Assembly: GCA_030620065.1 (NCBI GenBank)
Contig: JAUXFJ010000118.1
Span: 1-5,543 of the forward strand
Source: Anaerolineaceae bacterium
GTDB lineage: Bacteria > Chloroflexota > Anaerolineae > Anaerolineales > Anaerolineaceae
DNA length: 5,543 nt
Reading direction: 5' to 3'
Under the pieces are notes generated by a model. The model saw nothing but the letters and a program-made list of their open reading frames with translations, ran no database searches and was not told the origin of the DNA. The position numbers and the translations under genes were made by a program. The number at the start of each line of letters is the position of its first letter. Position 1 is the stretch's first letter. Shown piece after piece: positions 1-5,310 of the stretch.

Positions 1-407
1 GCGCTCCAGGACTCTATCAGGGGCTTCTAGGACTGCTGGGGGGCTTTGAAGTTGAGGAAAAGCTGCCTGTAGAGTGGTTTGACGAGTGGAAAGAGGTGTT
101 TTGTGCTATTGATGGCGTGGAAGACATGGAAGAGCTGGATCAGGTTCGGCAGCCATATTATTTCAGAGCTGTAGAGGCTCTGACTGAAAGCGAAAACCCG
201 AGCCATGCTTTTTGGCCAATGCTTTACACTTGGAACATGGCGATTAAAAACACCAATGATGAAGAGTTGTTAATAAAATGGGATGCGAGCTTTTCAAAGC
301 TGGGCCTTACTGGCCCGGGCTTTGAAAACAGGTTAGAGGGATTTGACCTCTATCTTGACCAGGTGGAAGCACTGGTAGAAGACTGGAAGAAATACCACGG
401 AATTTAA
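1..407 (+). CDS. C-terminal part of an unrecognised protein (5' end outside the window)
   Basis: The frame is open from the window edge (first complete codon at 3) to a TAA stop at 405-407, giving about 134 C-terminal residues. It could be started at the GTG at 96, but the codons before it are open and protein-like (for example a Gly/Leu-rich stretch followed by VEWFDEW), so the real start very probably lies upstream of the window. The visible part is acidic, rich in Trp and aromatic residues, has no Cys clusters, and shows no signal peptide or membrane segment. It looks like a soluble, mostly helical domain ending in an amphipathic helix (about the last 30 residues). I do not recognise the family and assign no function. 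It converges on the - strand operon across a shared terminator. Confidence 0.75.
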   Translation, partial: APGLYQGLLGLLGGFEVEEKLPVEWFDEWKEVFCAIDGVEDMEELDQVRQPYYFRAVEALTESENPSHAFWPMLYTWNMAIKNTNDEELLIKWDASFSKLGLTGPGFENRLEGFDLYLDQVEALVEDWKKYHGI

Positions 408-432
408 TTTTCAAAGAAGTTTACATCGGATA

Positions 433-460
433 AAAAAAAGCTCCCCAAAGGGAGTTTTTT
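433..460. terminator. Bidirectional intrinsic terminator between convergent genes
   Basis: CTCCC (441-445) and GGGAG (450-454) form a 5-bp GC-rich stem with a CAAA loop. A run of A precedes it (432-439) and six T follow it (455-460). The T run serves the + strand gene ending at 407. The A run reads as U in the opposite direction and serves the - strand gene ending at 476. The position between two convergent genes fits a shared terminator. The stem is short, so its efficiency is uncertain. Confidence 0.75.
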
Positions 461-475
461 GTTTAGGTTAATTGC

Positions 476-1237
476 TTAGTGGTCAAAACGCGAATCGTCA
501 ATCATCTTGCGCATTTTATCTTCTTTATTTTCAGGGAGTTGTTCATTTACTAAATTCAAAGAATCCAGATACAAGGCTTCAGCTTCTTTCAATGCCGAGC
601 TGGATGCTCTGGGACGGATGGACATCTTCCCGCAGTGGGGGCATTTCTCGAGTTTTCCTACCAAAAGATTAGGGCTCATGAAATTTCTACTGAAGGGCAG
701 GGCGCAACTTGGACAAACTGCTCCGCCAGCGGCACCATATTTGCCGGGAGTGAAGGGAGCACCTTTCTTTCTGCGTGAAAATTGAAAAGCAAAACTGGCT
801 AAAGTTACCAAAGCTAAAGCAATAAGGATTGGTAAGACAATCCCCGACATGTTTTCACGCACAGAATCTTCACTTAGGATTGTTCGTGAAAGAGTATTGG
901 ATTTGACTGTGCTTCCATCTGTTAAGTACCCCACCGCACTGAAGGTAACTTGTCCAGGCTCAATGATCTCTGTGTTGAATTGCAGCTTATAGGGAGCTTC
1001 AGTATCTTCTCCTAAAACAGTATCGCCATAGTAGAAAACGACCTTTTCAAGCTTGCTGTCACTGGACGCTGAGATCGTAAACGCACCTTGGATCTCACCG
1101 CCAAAACTGGCGTAGCCCATGTTTTTACTTAGCCCAATATTGATCTGGGGAGTTTCGTCCTGCGTTTGCACAACAGGCGTTAACATCAATGAAACTGCAA
1201 CAATTAGCACAAACGTTCTATACAGGCTTTTTGTCAT
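476..1237 (-). CDS. Secreted Ig-like / transmembrane / zinc-ribbon membrane protein
   Basis: This 253-residue protein has three visible parts. Residues 1-26 form a signal peptide or N-terminal anchor (basic start, hydrophobic core). Residues about 30-120 look like a bacterial Ig-like domain, with the pattern VVFYYGDTVLGEDTEAPY and a G-Q-V-T-F-S-A strand. Residues about 131-153 form a transmembrane helix followed by the basic stop-transfer RRKK. The C-terminal part has a zinc-ribbon layout, with CPSC at 175-178 and CPHC at 199-202, then a charged helical tail. This implies an extracytoplasmic Ig domain and a cytoplasmic zinc ribbon. The ATG at 1237 is chosen because GGAAG lies 5 nt before it; the ATG at 1249 has no ribosome site and would overlap the permease. 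It is the last gene of the operon, 2 nt after the permease stop codon, so it may be an accessory subunit of that transporter. Function is unknown; the Ig assignment is by pattern only. Confidence 0.85.
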   Translation of the reverse strand: MTKSLYRTFVLIVAVSLMLTPVVQTQDETPQINIGLSKNMGYASFGGEIQGAFTISASSDSKLEKVVFYYGDTVLGEDTEAPYKLQFNTEIIEPGQVTFSAVGYLTDGSTVKSNTLSRTILSEDSVRENMSGIVLPILIALALVTLASFAFQFSRRKKGAPFTPGKYGAAGGAVCPSCALPFSRNFMSPNLLVGKLEKCPHCGKMSIRPRASSSALKEAEALYLDSLNLVNEQLPENKEDKMRKMIDDSRFDH

Positions 1238-1239
1238 TA

Positions 1240-2037
1240 TTACTTCCATTTTGTAAGAATTTTCTCTCGCTGGAACAACTGCGTGGCGATATAGAGCATT
1301 ACTATATCAATAACCAATAAAATTAACGCGATCCAGATTGTAACAGATAGATTCATTTGGATCAGCCCAAATGTCTGAGCCATGAACAAGCCGATCAGCG
1401 GAATAATTACCAGTGATGGAATTTGCTCGGCAACACGCGGATCATTAACTCGTGTTGAGATCATCACTGCTGCGCTAACGCCGAATACTGAAAGCAGAGG
1501 CGCAACTCCAAAGATCAATAGAAGCCACATTGGACTGAGGATCAGGGTGACTAAATCTGTATTGCCAAGAATAATTATTGTTCCGACGATGAAGGCCACA
1601 AAAGAAATCCAAGTAACAGTTACAGCCGGAATCACAGCAGCCATGGATTTTCCTAATAAAAGTTCAATGGTGGTGATCGGTGTCGCTAAAAGAGGCTCGA
1701 GGGTTTTGGTAGATTTCTCGCCAACAATACTGTATGAGGCGATCGTTGCAGGGATCATGACCGGCATGATCAGGAAGAGCAGGAGGAACTGGATCACAAC
1801 CAGATACTGCGCGCAGGCAGCACCAGATAATCCCTCACACATTGAAACCATTTCAGCCGGAATCTGATCCGCAGAACCAGCCATCTCACTCAAAGCACCT
1901 GAGCCGCTCATCTGATAGAGGGTGATCAATGGGATTAAGATGAACAGAATTGGCATAAAGACAATTACGTATAACACCATCTTGTTCTTGAATACTTCGC
2001 GCCATTCTTTCAGGGTAACCTGCCAGGACTTATTCAT
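1240..2037 (-). CDS. ABC-2 type transporter permease (NatB-like)
   Basis: This 265-residue membrane protein is the channel-forming half of an ABC-2 exporter and sits in the cytoplasmic membrane. The hydrophobic pattern suggests six membrane segments, at about residues 20-42, 78-104, 128-156, 163-192, 204-225 and 231-254. Between segments 2 and 3 it has GEKSTKTLEPLLATPI (106-121), the typical cytoplasmic coupling motif of ABC-2/NatB permeases. The first extracytoplasmic loop (about 43-77) carries Cys67 and Cys75, which could form a disulfide. The start overlaps the end of the ATPase gene by 8 nt (the sequence ATGAATAA), and a strong AGGAGG lies 6 nt upstream, so the two halves should be translationally coupled. 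Homodimerisation is likely because no second permease is present. The substrate (ion, lipid, drug or peptide) cannot be read from the sequence. Confidence 0.9.
   Translation of the reverse strand: MNKSWQVTLKEWREVFKNKMVLYVIVFMPILFILIPLITLYQMSGSGALSEMAGSADQIPAEMVSMCEGLSGAACAQYLVVIQFLLLFLIMPVMIPATIASYSIVGEKSTKTLEPLLATPITTIELLLGKSMAAVIPAVTVTWISFVAFIVGTIIILGNTDLVTLILSPMWLLLIFGVAPLLSVFGVSAAVMISTRVNDPRVAEQIPSLVIIPLIGLFMAQTFGLIQMNLSVTIWIALILLVIDIVMLYIATQLFQREKILTKWK
1243..1247 (-). promoter_or_regulatory. Ribosome binding site that fixes the start at 1237
   Basis: On the - strand this reads GGAAG, 5 nt before the ATG at 1235-1237. It lies within the last codons of the permease gene. No comparable site precedes the alternative ATG at 1247-1249. 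Confidence 0.6.
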
Positions 2038-2968
2038 TGATTTCCTCCTTTATGTTATTGTTGATCAGGTGCAGATAAACATCCTCAAGGCTGTGTCGTA
2101 TCTCACCAATGAATTGGATCTCAGCGCCCTGCTTCACAAGCAGGTTTACAAGTTCAGGGTTTCGTTCTTCCGGATCGGGCAGGGAGATGACAAGCTTATT
2201 GTCCAGCACCTGGCAGCTCCGCACAAAATCATATTTCCGAATTGATTCAGCATAGGTTTCTTTTGCATCCGAGAGGTGAAAAACTACCGATCGCTCATAA
2301 AGCTGTCGGCGCAGATTGGCGGGAGTGTCCAGGGCAAGCAGCTCTGTCTGGAAAACGGCAACCCGGTCACAGAGGCGGTCGGCCTCATCAAGGTTATGAG
2401 TACAGATCATGATCGTGCGACCCTCTTCTTTTAGTTCAGATATAAAATCACGCACCATTTTTGCGGCAACGGGGTCAAGCCCGCTGGTGGGTTCGTCCAA
2501 TAGAAGAACCCGTGGTTCATGCAACAATGCACGGGCGATCGCCAATTTCTGTTTCATACCTTTTGAAAAAGTGCCGACTTCTTCTCTTCGCCTTTGCCAG
2601 AGCCCCAGCATCTGCAGATATTTTTTGATCTGGGTATCGGGATCTTCTACTTCGTATAAAGAAGCGAAGAAAGCCAGGTTTCTCTCTGCGCTCAGGCGGT
2701 CGTACATCCCGGGTGATTCTGTCAGGATACCGACATTCTTGCGGATTTCATAGTCATCTGTGCCGACCTTATAGCCTGCGACCGATGCTTCTCCGCTGGT
2801 AGGCGCGATCAGGGAGGTGAGCATGCGGAGGGTGGTGGTTTTACCAGCGCCATTCGGGCCCAGCAAACCAAAGACCTCTCCTTGCGGAATTGAGATGTTG
2901 AGGCGGTCAACCGCAGTTAGCTCTCCAAATTTCTTACTGATATTGTTTGTTACGATCATTTCAGTCAT
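2030..2968 (-). CDS. ABC transporter ATP-binding protein (NatA/CcmA-like)
   Basis: This 312-residue cytoplasmic ATPase should power the permease encoded just downstream. All main motifs are present: Walker A GPNGAGKTT (37-45), the signature variant FSKGMKQK (134-141), Walker B VLLLDEP (154-160) with the catalytic Glu159, the D-loop SGLDP (162-166) and the H-loop His191 in CTHN. The Q-loop position reads ILTESPG (81-87), with Glu84 where Gln is usual. The 220-312 tail matches the C-terminal extension typical of DrrA/NatA-type exporter ATPases (length about 300). The start ATG overlaps the YhfC stop codon region by 8 nt (ATGACTGA), preceded by GGAAGAGAG. A second ATG three codons in (2959) is possible but less well spaced. 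The pairing with an ABC-2 permease is clear; the substrate is not. Confidence 0.95.
   Translation of the reverse strand: MTEMIVTNNISKKFGELTAVDRLNISIPQGEVFGLLGPNGAGKTTTLRMLTSLIAPTSGEASVAGYKVGTDDYEIRKNVGILTESPGMYDRLSAERNLAFFASLYEVEDPDTQIKKYLQMLGLWQRRREEVGTFSKGMKQKLAIARALLHEPRVLLLDEPTSGLDPVAAKMVRDFISELKEEGRTIMICTHNLDEADRLCDRVAVFQTELLALDTPANLRRQLYERSVVFHLSDAKETYAESIRKYDFVRSCQVLDNKLVISLPDPEERNPELVNLLVKQGAEIQFIGEIRHSLEDVYLHLINNNIKEEINE
2044..2049 (-). promoter_or_regulatory. Strong Shine-Dalgarno site of the permease, inside the ATPase gene
   Basis: The - strand reads AGGAGG, a full match to the anti-Shine-Dalgarno core, 6 nt before the permease ATG. It is the strongest ribosome site in the window and lies inside the last codons of the ATPase gene. 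Confidence 0.75.
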
Positions 2969-3923
2969 ATTTACTCTCTTCCAACTTGGATTTTAAATCA
3001 TCTTCTACATTGATATTTTTAATAGGTTTTAGGGGTAAAACACCCTGTTCGACGACAGGGTCAGGCATTGAAAGCAGATATTCTTTTCTGAACCTTGAGA
3101 TTATTAGCAAAGAGGCTAGCGCCAATATAAATATAATTACCTCAGTGGTAAGTGCCCCGTATGATACGGATCCATAGACTGCTACCGTGTCTATCAGGGT
3201 GTGGAAAAGCAAGGCTGCGACTAGCCACCTGGCCTCTTTGCGCAGGACTGCACGCTGAACAAGCAGCGCCATTCCGATATGCATTGTGATGGCGAAAAGT
3301 CTCTCAAGGGCACCAAGAATATGCATCCACCAGGGAGTTGCCCAGAAATGCTCGATTTGCAAAATAACCAAATCGACTTGTTCAACCGGGACGGACCCCG
3401 TGAGCACATCAGGCGAGGCACCCTGAAGGGTGAGCATCTGTAAAAAAGTGTAAAGGACGAGAATGCCGAGAAGGATCGCTTCGACCCCTCCGTGCCCAGC
3501 CCCAAACATAACTCCAGCTTCCCACGAACTATGCTCAGATAAATATTTTCGATAGACGAAATATCGGGAGAATTCCTCGAATATTCCTGCTGAAAGCCCG
3601 TATAAGAGGCCGATGAATAGAAGATCAAGGGTCTTTGGGAGCATCTCTAAACCTAAGGACGTAACTACAGGTTCAAGGATATAAGAGTTGAAAGGGACGT
3701 GCAGCACCTGAGAAACAACAAAGGTCAGCGCTCCTATCCCAAACAGGGCCCAGTCGGCCTTTGTAAGGTTGAATATCAGTGCTCCAATCGAGAGTGGCAG
3801 CACGAACATCAGCACAGCGTTCAGAAAAGCGGGGGTAATATCCGGGGAAAGTAGCCAGGAAACAAAAACAAGCCCCACAAGGATTACCGCGCTAATGATC
3901 AGAAATGTTCTGTTTGTTTTCAT
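2961..3923 (-). CDS. YhfC-family intramembrane metalloprotease-like protein
   Basis: This 320-residue polytopic membrane protein has the layout of the YhfC family (DUF2324), which is related to CPBP/PrsW intramembrane proteases. The conserved polar residues sit in or near membrane segments: SQVLHVPFN (71-79, His75), EEFSR (116-120, the ExxR-type catalytic motif), GAGHGGVEA (141-149, His144 and Glu148), Glu207-Arg208 followed by His215, and FHTLID (240-245, His241 and Asp245). About seven or eight hydrophobic segments are visible, with a hydrophilic C-terminal tail (about 277-320). It is the first gene of the operon, with AAGAG 4 nt before the ATG. By analogy with CPBP proteins it may cleave a membrane protein or peptide linked to the transporter, but members of this family are poorly characterised and the target is unknown. 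Confidence 0.85.
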   Translation of the reverse strand: MKTNRTFLIISAVILVGLVFVSWLLSPDITPAFLNAVLMFVLPLSIGALIFNLTKADWALFGIGALTFVVSQVLHVPFNSYILEPVVTSLGLEMLPKTLDLLFIGLLYGLSAGIFEEFSRYFVYRKYLSEHSSWEAGVMFGAGHGGVEAILLGILVLYTFLQMLTLQGASPDVLTGSVPVEQVDLVILQIEHFWATPWWMHILGALERLFAITMHIGMALLVQRAVLRKEARWLVAALLFHTLIDTVAVYGSVSYGALTTEVIIFILALASLLIISRFRKEYLLSMPDPVVEQGVLPLKPIKNINVEDDLKSKLEESKYD

Positions 3924-3934
3924 AACACTCTTAT

Positions 3935-3950
3935 TGTTTCACGTGAAACA
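3935..3950. other. parS: parS site 1 (ParB/Spo0J binding site)
   Basis: The sequence is TGTTTCACGTGAAACA, a perfect 16-bp palindrome identical to the consensus chromosomal parS recognised by ParB/Spo0J across many bacterial phyla. The palindrome stops at the 16-bp core here (T at 3934 faces T at 3951). It lies 11 nt upstream of the yhfC-like ATG and downstream of the predicted -10, so it would be transcribed into the leader of the operon. ParB binding itself has not been shown. Confidence 0.9.
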
Positions 3951-3965
3951 TCTTTTATTCAAGTA

Positions 3966-3971
3966 ATTATA
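3966..3971 (-). promoter_or_regulatory. Putative -10 element of the YhfC-ABC operon
   Basis: The - strand reads TATAAT, a perfect -10 hexamer, in an AT-rich stretch between the two parS sites. Transcription would start near 3959 and give a leader of roughly 36 nt. The -35 region (about 3989-3994) has no good match to TTGACA; the best nearby hexamers are ACATTG at 17 nt spacing and TTGTTG at 14 nt. This -35 region overlaps the second parS palindrome. Confidence 0.4.
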
Positions 3972-3984
3972 ATCATTTTAATTC

Positions 3985-4014
3985 CCAACAATGTTTCACG
4001 TGAAACATTGTTGG
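3985..4014. repeat. Perfect 30-bp palindrome around parS site 2
   Basis: Each arm of 15 nt begins CCAACAATG from the outside and meets at the central CACGTG; 3985-3999 pairs with 4000-4014 without a mismatch. Symmetry breaks at 3984 (C) against 4015 (T). It follows the stop codon of the 4028-4549 gene by 13 nt. As RNA it would form a long hairpin, but neither side carries a T run, so an intrinsic terminator is not supported. Confidence 0.9.
3992..4007. other. parS: parS site 2 (ParB/Spo0J binding site)
   Basis: A second exact copy of TGTTTCACGTGAAACA, 41 bp from the first (57 bp centre to centre). Here the dyad symmetry continues outward by 7 bp on each side. Two exact copies of a 16-bp consensus in 104 bp cannot be chance. 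Confidence 0.92.
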
Positions 4015-4027
4015 TGTATTTTGCTCA

Positions 4028-4549
4028 CTATCTTCTGCGCTTGATGATGAAAATTACCCCAAATATTACAACCATAAAGCCGAGTATGGAGATGACAATA
4101 GGTGTTGTGCTCCAATCAATATCGGCAAGCGTGGAACTTTTAGTAAGCTGGGAATATACCGCGGCTCCTAAACCTAAAAATACTAATATAAGCGCAATGA
4201 AAATCTCAGTTGATTTGGTTGATCTCCCGTAGCGGGAACGGTAGGGGTCAATTCCGGGAGGGAGGCTGAAATCGTTGTTCCTGGCAGACTTGGGGCGTTT
4301 AAACCTCACCCTGCCGTCATCCAATTTCTCGAGTATTTCCCAGCCAGACATGGCCTCTTCTTCAATTAGTATTTGCAGGGTTTCTGGTCTTCTGAATGCG
4401 CCTGAATCTGAACGCACGATCTTGAATTCCCAGTTGTTATCCAGTTCATCTTTGTTATAAGTGGTCATTTTTTCTTCCTCTTCTTCCAGGCGTTTTCGTT
4501 TTTTTTCAGCATGTGCAGCAGCAATAGCTCCGTGTGGAAAGTATGCCAT
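4028..4549 (-). CDS. Uncharacterised membrane protein with WEFKIV domain (larger paralogue)
   Basis: This 173-residue protein has four parts. An Ala/His-rich N-terminus (1-14) leads into a charged stretch, KKRKR then five Glu (16-27). A compact domain at about 34-86 contains NWEFKIVRSDSGAF, an acidic helix with EEEAMSGWEILEKLDD, and RVRFKRP. A linker holds PPGIDPYRSRYG (97-108). Two transmembrane helices follow, at about 115-135 and 149-169, ending in KRRR. The N-terminus and domain are probably cytoplasmic. It is a clear paralogue of the protein at 4883-5287 (matching N-terminus, WEFKIV, EKxDxxRxRFKR and PPxIDPY), which has a shorter tail. GGAG lies 7 nt before the ATG at 4549. An internal ATG at 4468, behind AGGAAG, could give a shorter form. 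The gene follows the zinc-ribbon gene by 15 nt, so they are probably co-transcribed. I cannot name a function. Confidence 0.85.
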   Translation of the reverse strand: MAYFPHGAIAAAHAEKKRKRLEEEEEKMTTYNKDELDNNWEFKIVRSDSGAFRRPETLQILIEEEAMSGWEILEKLDDGRVRFKRPKSARNNDFSLPPGIDPYRSRYGRSTKSTEIFIALILVFLGLGAAVYSQLTKSSTLADIDWSTTPIVISILGFMVVIFGVIFIIKRRR

Positions 4550-4564
4550 ATCATTTCTCCAAAT

Positions 4565-4789
4565 TTACCCGGCGAACAGGATATCGATCAGGTCACCCAT
4601 ATCTCTGCGCCCTTCAAGGGTCTTCAGGTTATACACTTCTGTGAAGCCGCAGTTCAGGCAGGACACAAAAGCGAATTTATTCAGCTGGATATCCATAAAG
4701 CGGGATAATCCTGTCCCGGACATGGCCAATTTATCGACTTTTGCGCCGACACTCTTGCACTTAGGACATTCAAATTGTTGCTCAAACAC
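4565..4789 (-). CDS. Small zinc-ribbon protein (DUF2082-like)
   Basis: This 74-residue protein has a complete zinc ribbon: CPKC at 8-11 and CLNC at 44-47. The spacer includes MSGTGLSRFMDIQLNKF, and a GFTEVY strand follows the second pair. This is the pattern of the small DUF2082 family of predicted nucleic-acid-binding zinc ribbons, whose members often end in a hydrophobic helix like DLIDILFAG here. No membrane segment or signal is seen. The start is GTG; no ATG lies in frame between it and the upstream TAG at 4805-4807. The best Shine-Dalgarno sequence (4809-4815) is 19 nt away, so the start is uncertain by up to five codons. The gene lies between the two paralogous membrane proteins and is probably transcribed with the one that follows. 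The molecular role is unknown. Confidence 0.85.
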   Translation of the reverse strand: MFEQQFECPKCKSVGAKVDKLAMSGTGLSRFMDIQLNKFAFVSCLNCGFTEVYNLKTLEGRRDMGDLIDILFAG

Positions 4790-4808
4790 TTGTTGGACTT
4801 TGATCTAT

Positions 4809-4815
4809 CTTCCTT
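4809..4815 (-). promoter_or_regulatory. Shine-Dalgarno-like AAGGAAG upstream of the zinc-ribbon gene
   Basis: The - strand reads AAGGAAG. It is 19 nt from the GTG start, which is too far for normal use, but 4 nt from an in-frame ATC codon at 4802-4804. Either translation starts at a rare ATC, or the GTG is used with a poor site. Confidence 0.35.
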
Positions 4816-4828
4816 ATTGATTATTTTG

Positions 4829-4865
4829 TTATTGCAGTTGAAGCGCAGCTTCAACCAAACAATAA
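4829..4865. repeat. Hairpin between the small paralogue and the zinc-ribbon gene
   Basis: GTTGAAGC (4837-4844) and GCTTCAAC (4848-4855) form a perfect 8-bp stem with a 3-nt loop. Outside it, TTATTG (4829-4834) and CAATAA (4860-4865) can extend the structure after a short internal loop. No T run follows on either strand, so it is not a standard intrinsic terminator. It may be an RNA processing or stability element between two genes of one transcript. Confidence 0.55.
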
Positions 4866-4888
4866 ATGAAGTGTTATCTCATTTATTG
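4860..4888. repeat. 10-bp inverted repeat across the stop codon of the small paralogue
   Basis: CAATAAATGA (4860-4869) is the exact reverse complement of TCATTTATTG (4879-4888), with a 9-nt loop. The right arm contains the stop codon at 4883-4885. The stem is AT-rich. It shares the CAATAA segment with the neighbouring hairpin, so the two RNA folds would exclude each other. Confidence 0.55.
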
Positions 4889-5287
4889 TAGGTTACCAGT
4901 GAAATACAAAATAGTGAGAAAAACGCCAATAATCGCAAAGATTACTCCTAATATGGAGAATGCGAGTGCGGCCTCAGAGATGCCGTAATTTGTGCAGTAG
5001 GGGTCAATATGCGGGGGCAGGTAAGGGTCATTTTGCATTGCTTTCCTGGATCTTTTGAACCTGATCCTGTTGTTGTCAAATTTCTCGACCATTACCCAGC
5101 CAGCCTCTGATTCTTCTGCTTTTACTTGCTCAACAATCGCGTATTTCTTGAAATTTCCGGTTGCGGACTTGACGATCTTGAACTCCCAATCTTTTTCCAA
5201 TTCTTCCTGGTTGTATCCCATTTTCTCTTCTTCCTCTTGTCTTTTCTTTATGATCGCGTGAGCGATTGCCACATGTGCGCCAGACAT
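4883..5287 (-). CDS. Uncharacterised small membrane protein with WEFKIV domain (smaller paralogue)
   Basis: This 134-residue protein is a shorter paralogue of the protein at 4028-4549. The N-terminus (1-22) reads MSGAHVAIAHAIIKKR and then four Glu. The domain at about 28-79 contains DWEFKIVKSATGNF, an acidic helix with AEESEAGWVMVEKFD, and RIRFKR. The linker has LPPHIDPYCTNYG (90-102). A single long hydrophobic segment (about 105-129) ends the protein, against two in the paralogue. The ATG at 5287 is chosen over the one at 5299: GGAGAG sits 4 nt before it, and the alignment with the paralogue starts there. An internal ATG at 5221 follows the Glu-rich stretch and could be a second start. It lies downstream of the SPFH gene and may be co-transcribed. 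Function is unknown; anchoring a cytoplasmic domain to the membrane is the most one can infer. Confidence 0.85.
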   Translation of the reverse strand: MSGAHVAIAHAIIKKRQEEEEKMGYNQEELEKDWEFKIVKSATGNFKKYAIVEQVKAEESEAGWVMVEKFDNNRIRFKRSRKAMQNDPYLPPHIDPYCTNYGISEAALAFSILGVIFAIIGVFLTILYFTGNLQ

Positions 5288-5291
5288 AATT

Positions 5292-5297
5292 CTCTCC
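5292..5297 (-). promoter_or_regulatory. Ribosome binding site that fixes the start at 5287
   Basis: The - strand reads GGAGAG, with GGAG 6 nt before the ATG at 5285-5287. The alternative ATG at 5297-5299 overlaps this site and has no purine-rich sequence of its own. Confidence 0.6.
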
Positions 5298-5310
5298 ATG
5301 GTTGGGTTTA

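Noticed and set aside
96..407. GTG at 96 as the true start of the first + strand gene
   Set aside because: The frame stays open with protein-like codons to the window edge and no good ribosome site precedes the GTG, so a partial gene is more likely.
1235..1249. ATG at 1249 as start of the Ig/zinc-ribbon gene
   Set aside because: It lacks a ribosome site, while the ATG at 1237 has GGAAG at 5 nt and gives a cleaner signal peptide.
1382..1867. Long + strand reading frames opposite the operon (also 507-785, 2409-2753 and 4461-4820)
   Set aside because: They lie opposite genes with clear family motifs, have unlikely protein composition and no ribosome sites; they are antisense shadows.
3940..4002. 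CACGTG as a eukaryotic E-box
   Set aside because: The compact overlapping operons are bacterial and the match extends over the full 16-bp parS consensus.
3935..4007. The paired 16-mers as a CRISPR or insertion-sequence end
   Set aside because: There are only two copies, each is itself a palindrome, and there is no transposase, target duplication or repeated spacer pattern.
3985..4014. 30-bp palindrome as an intrinsic terminator
   Set aside because: No T run follows on either strand; the core is an exact parS site, which explains the symmetry better.
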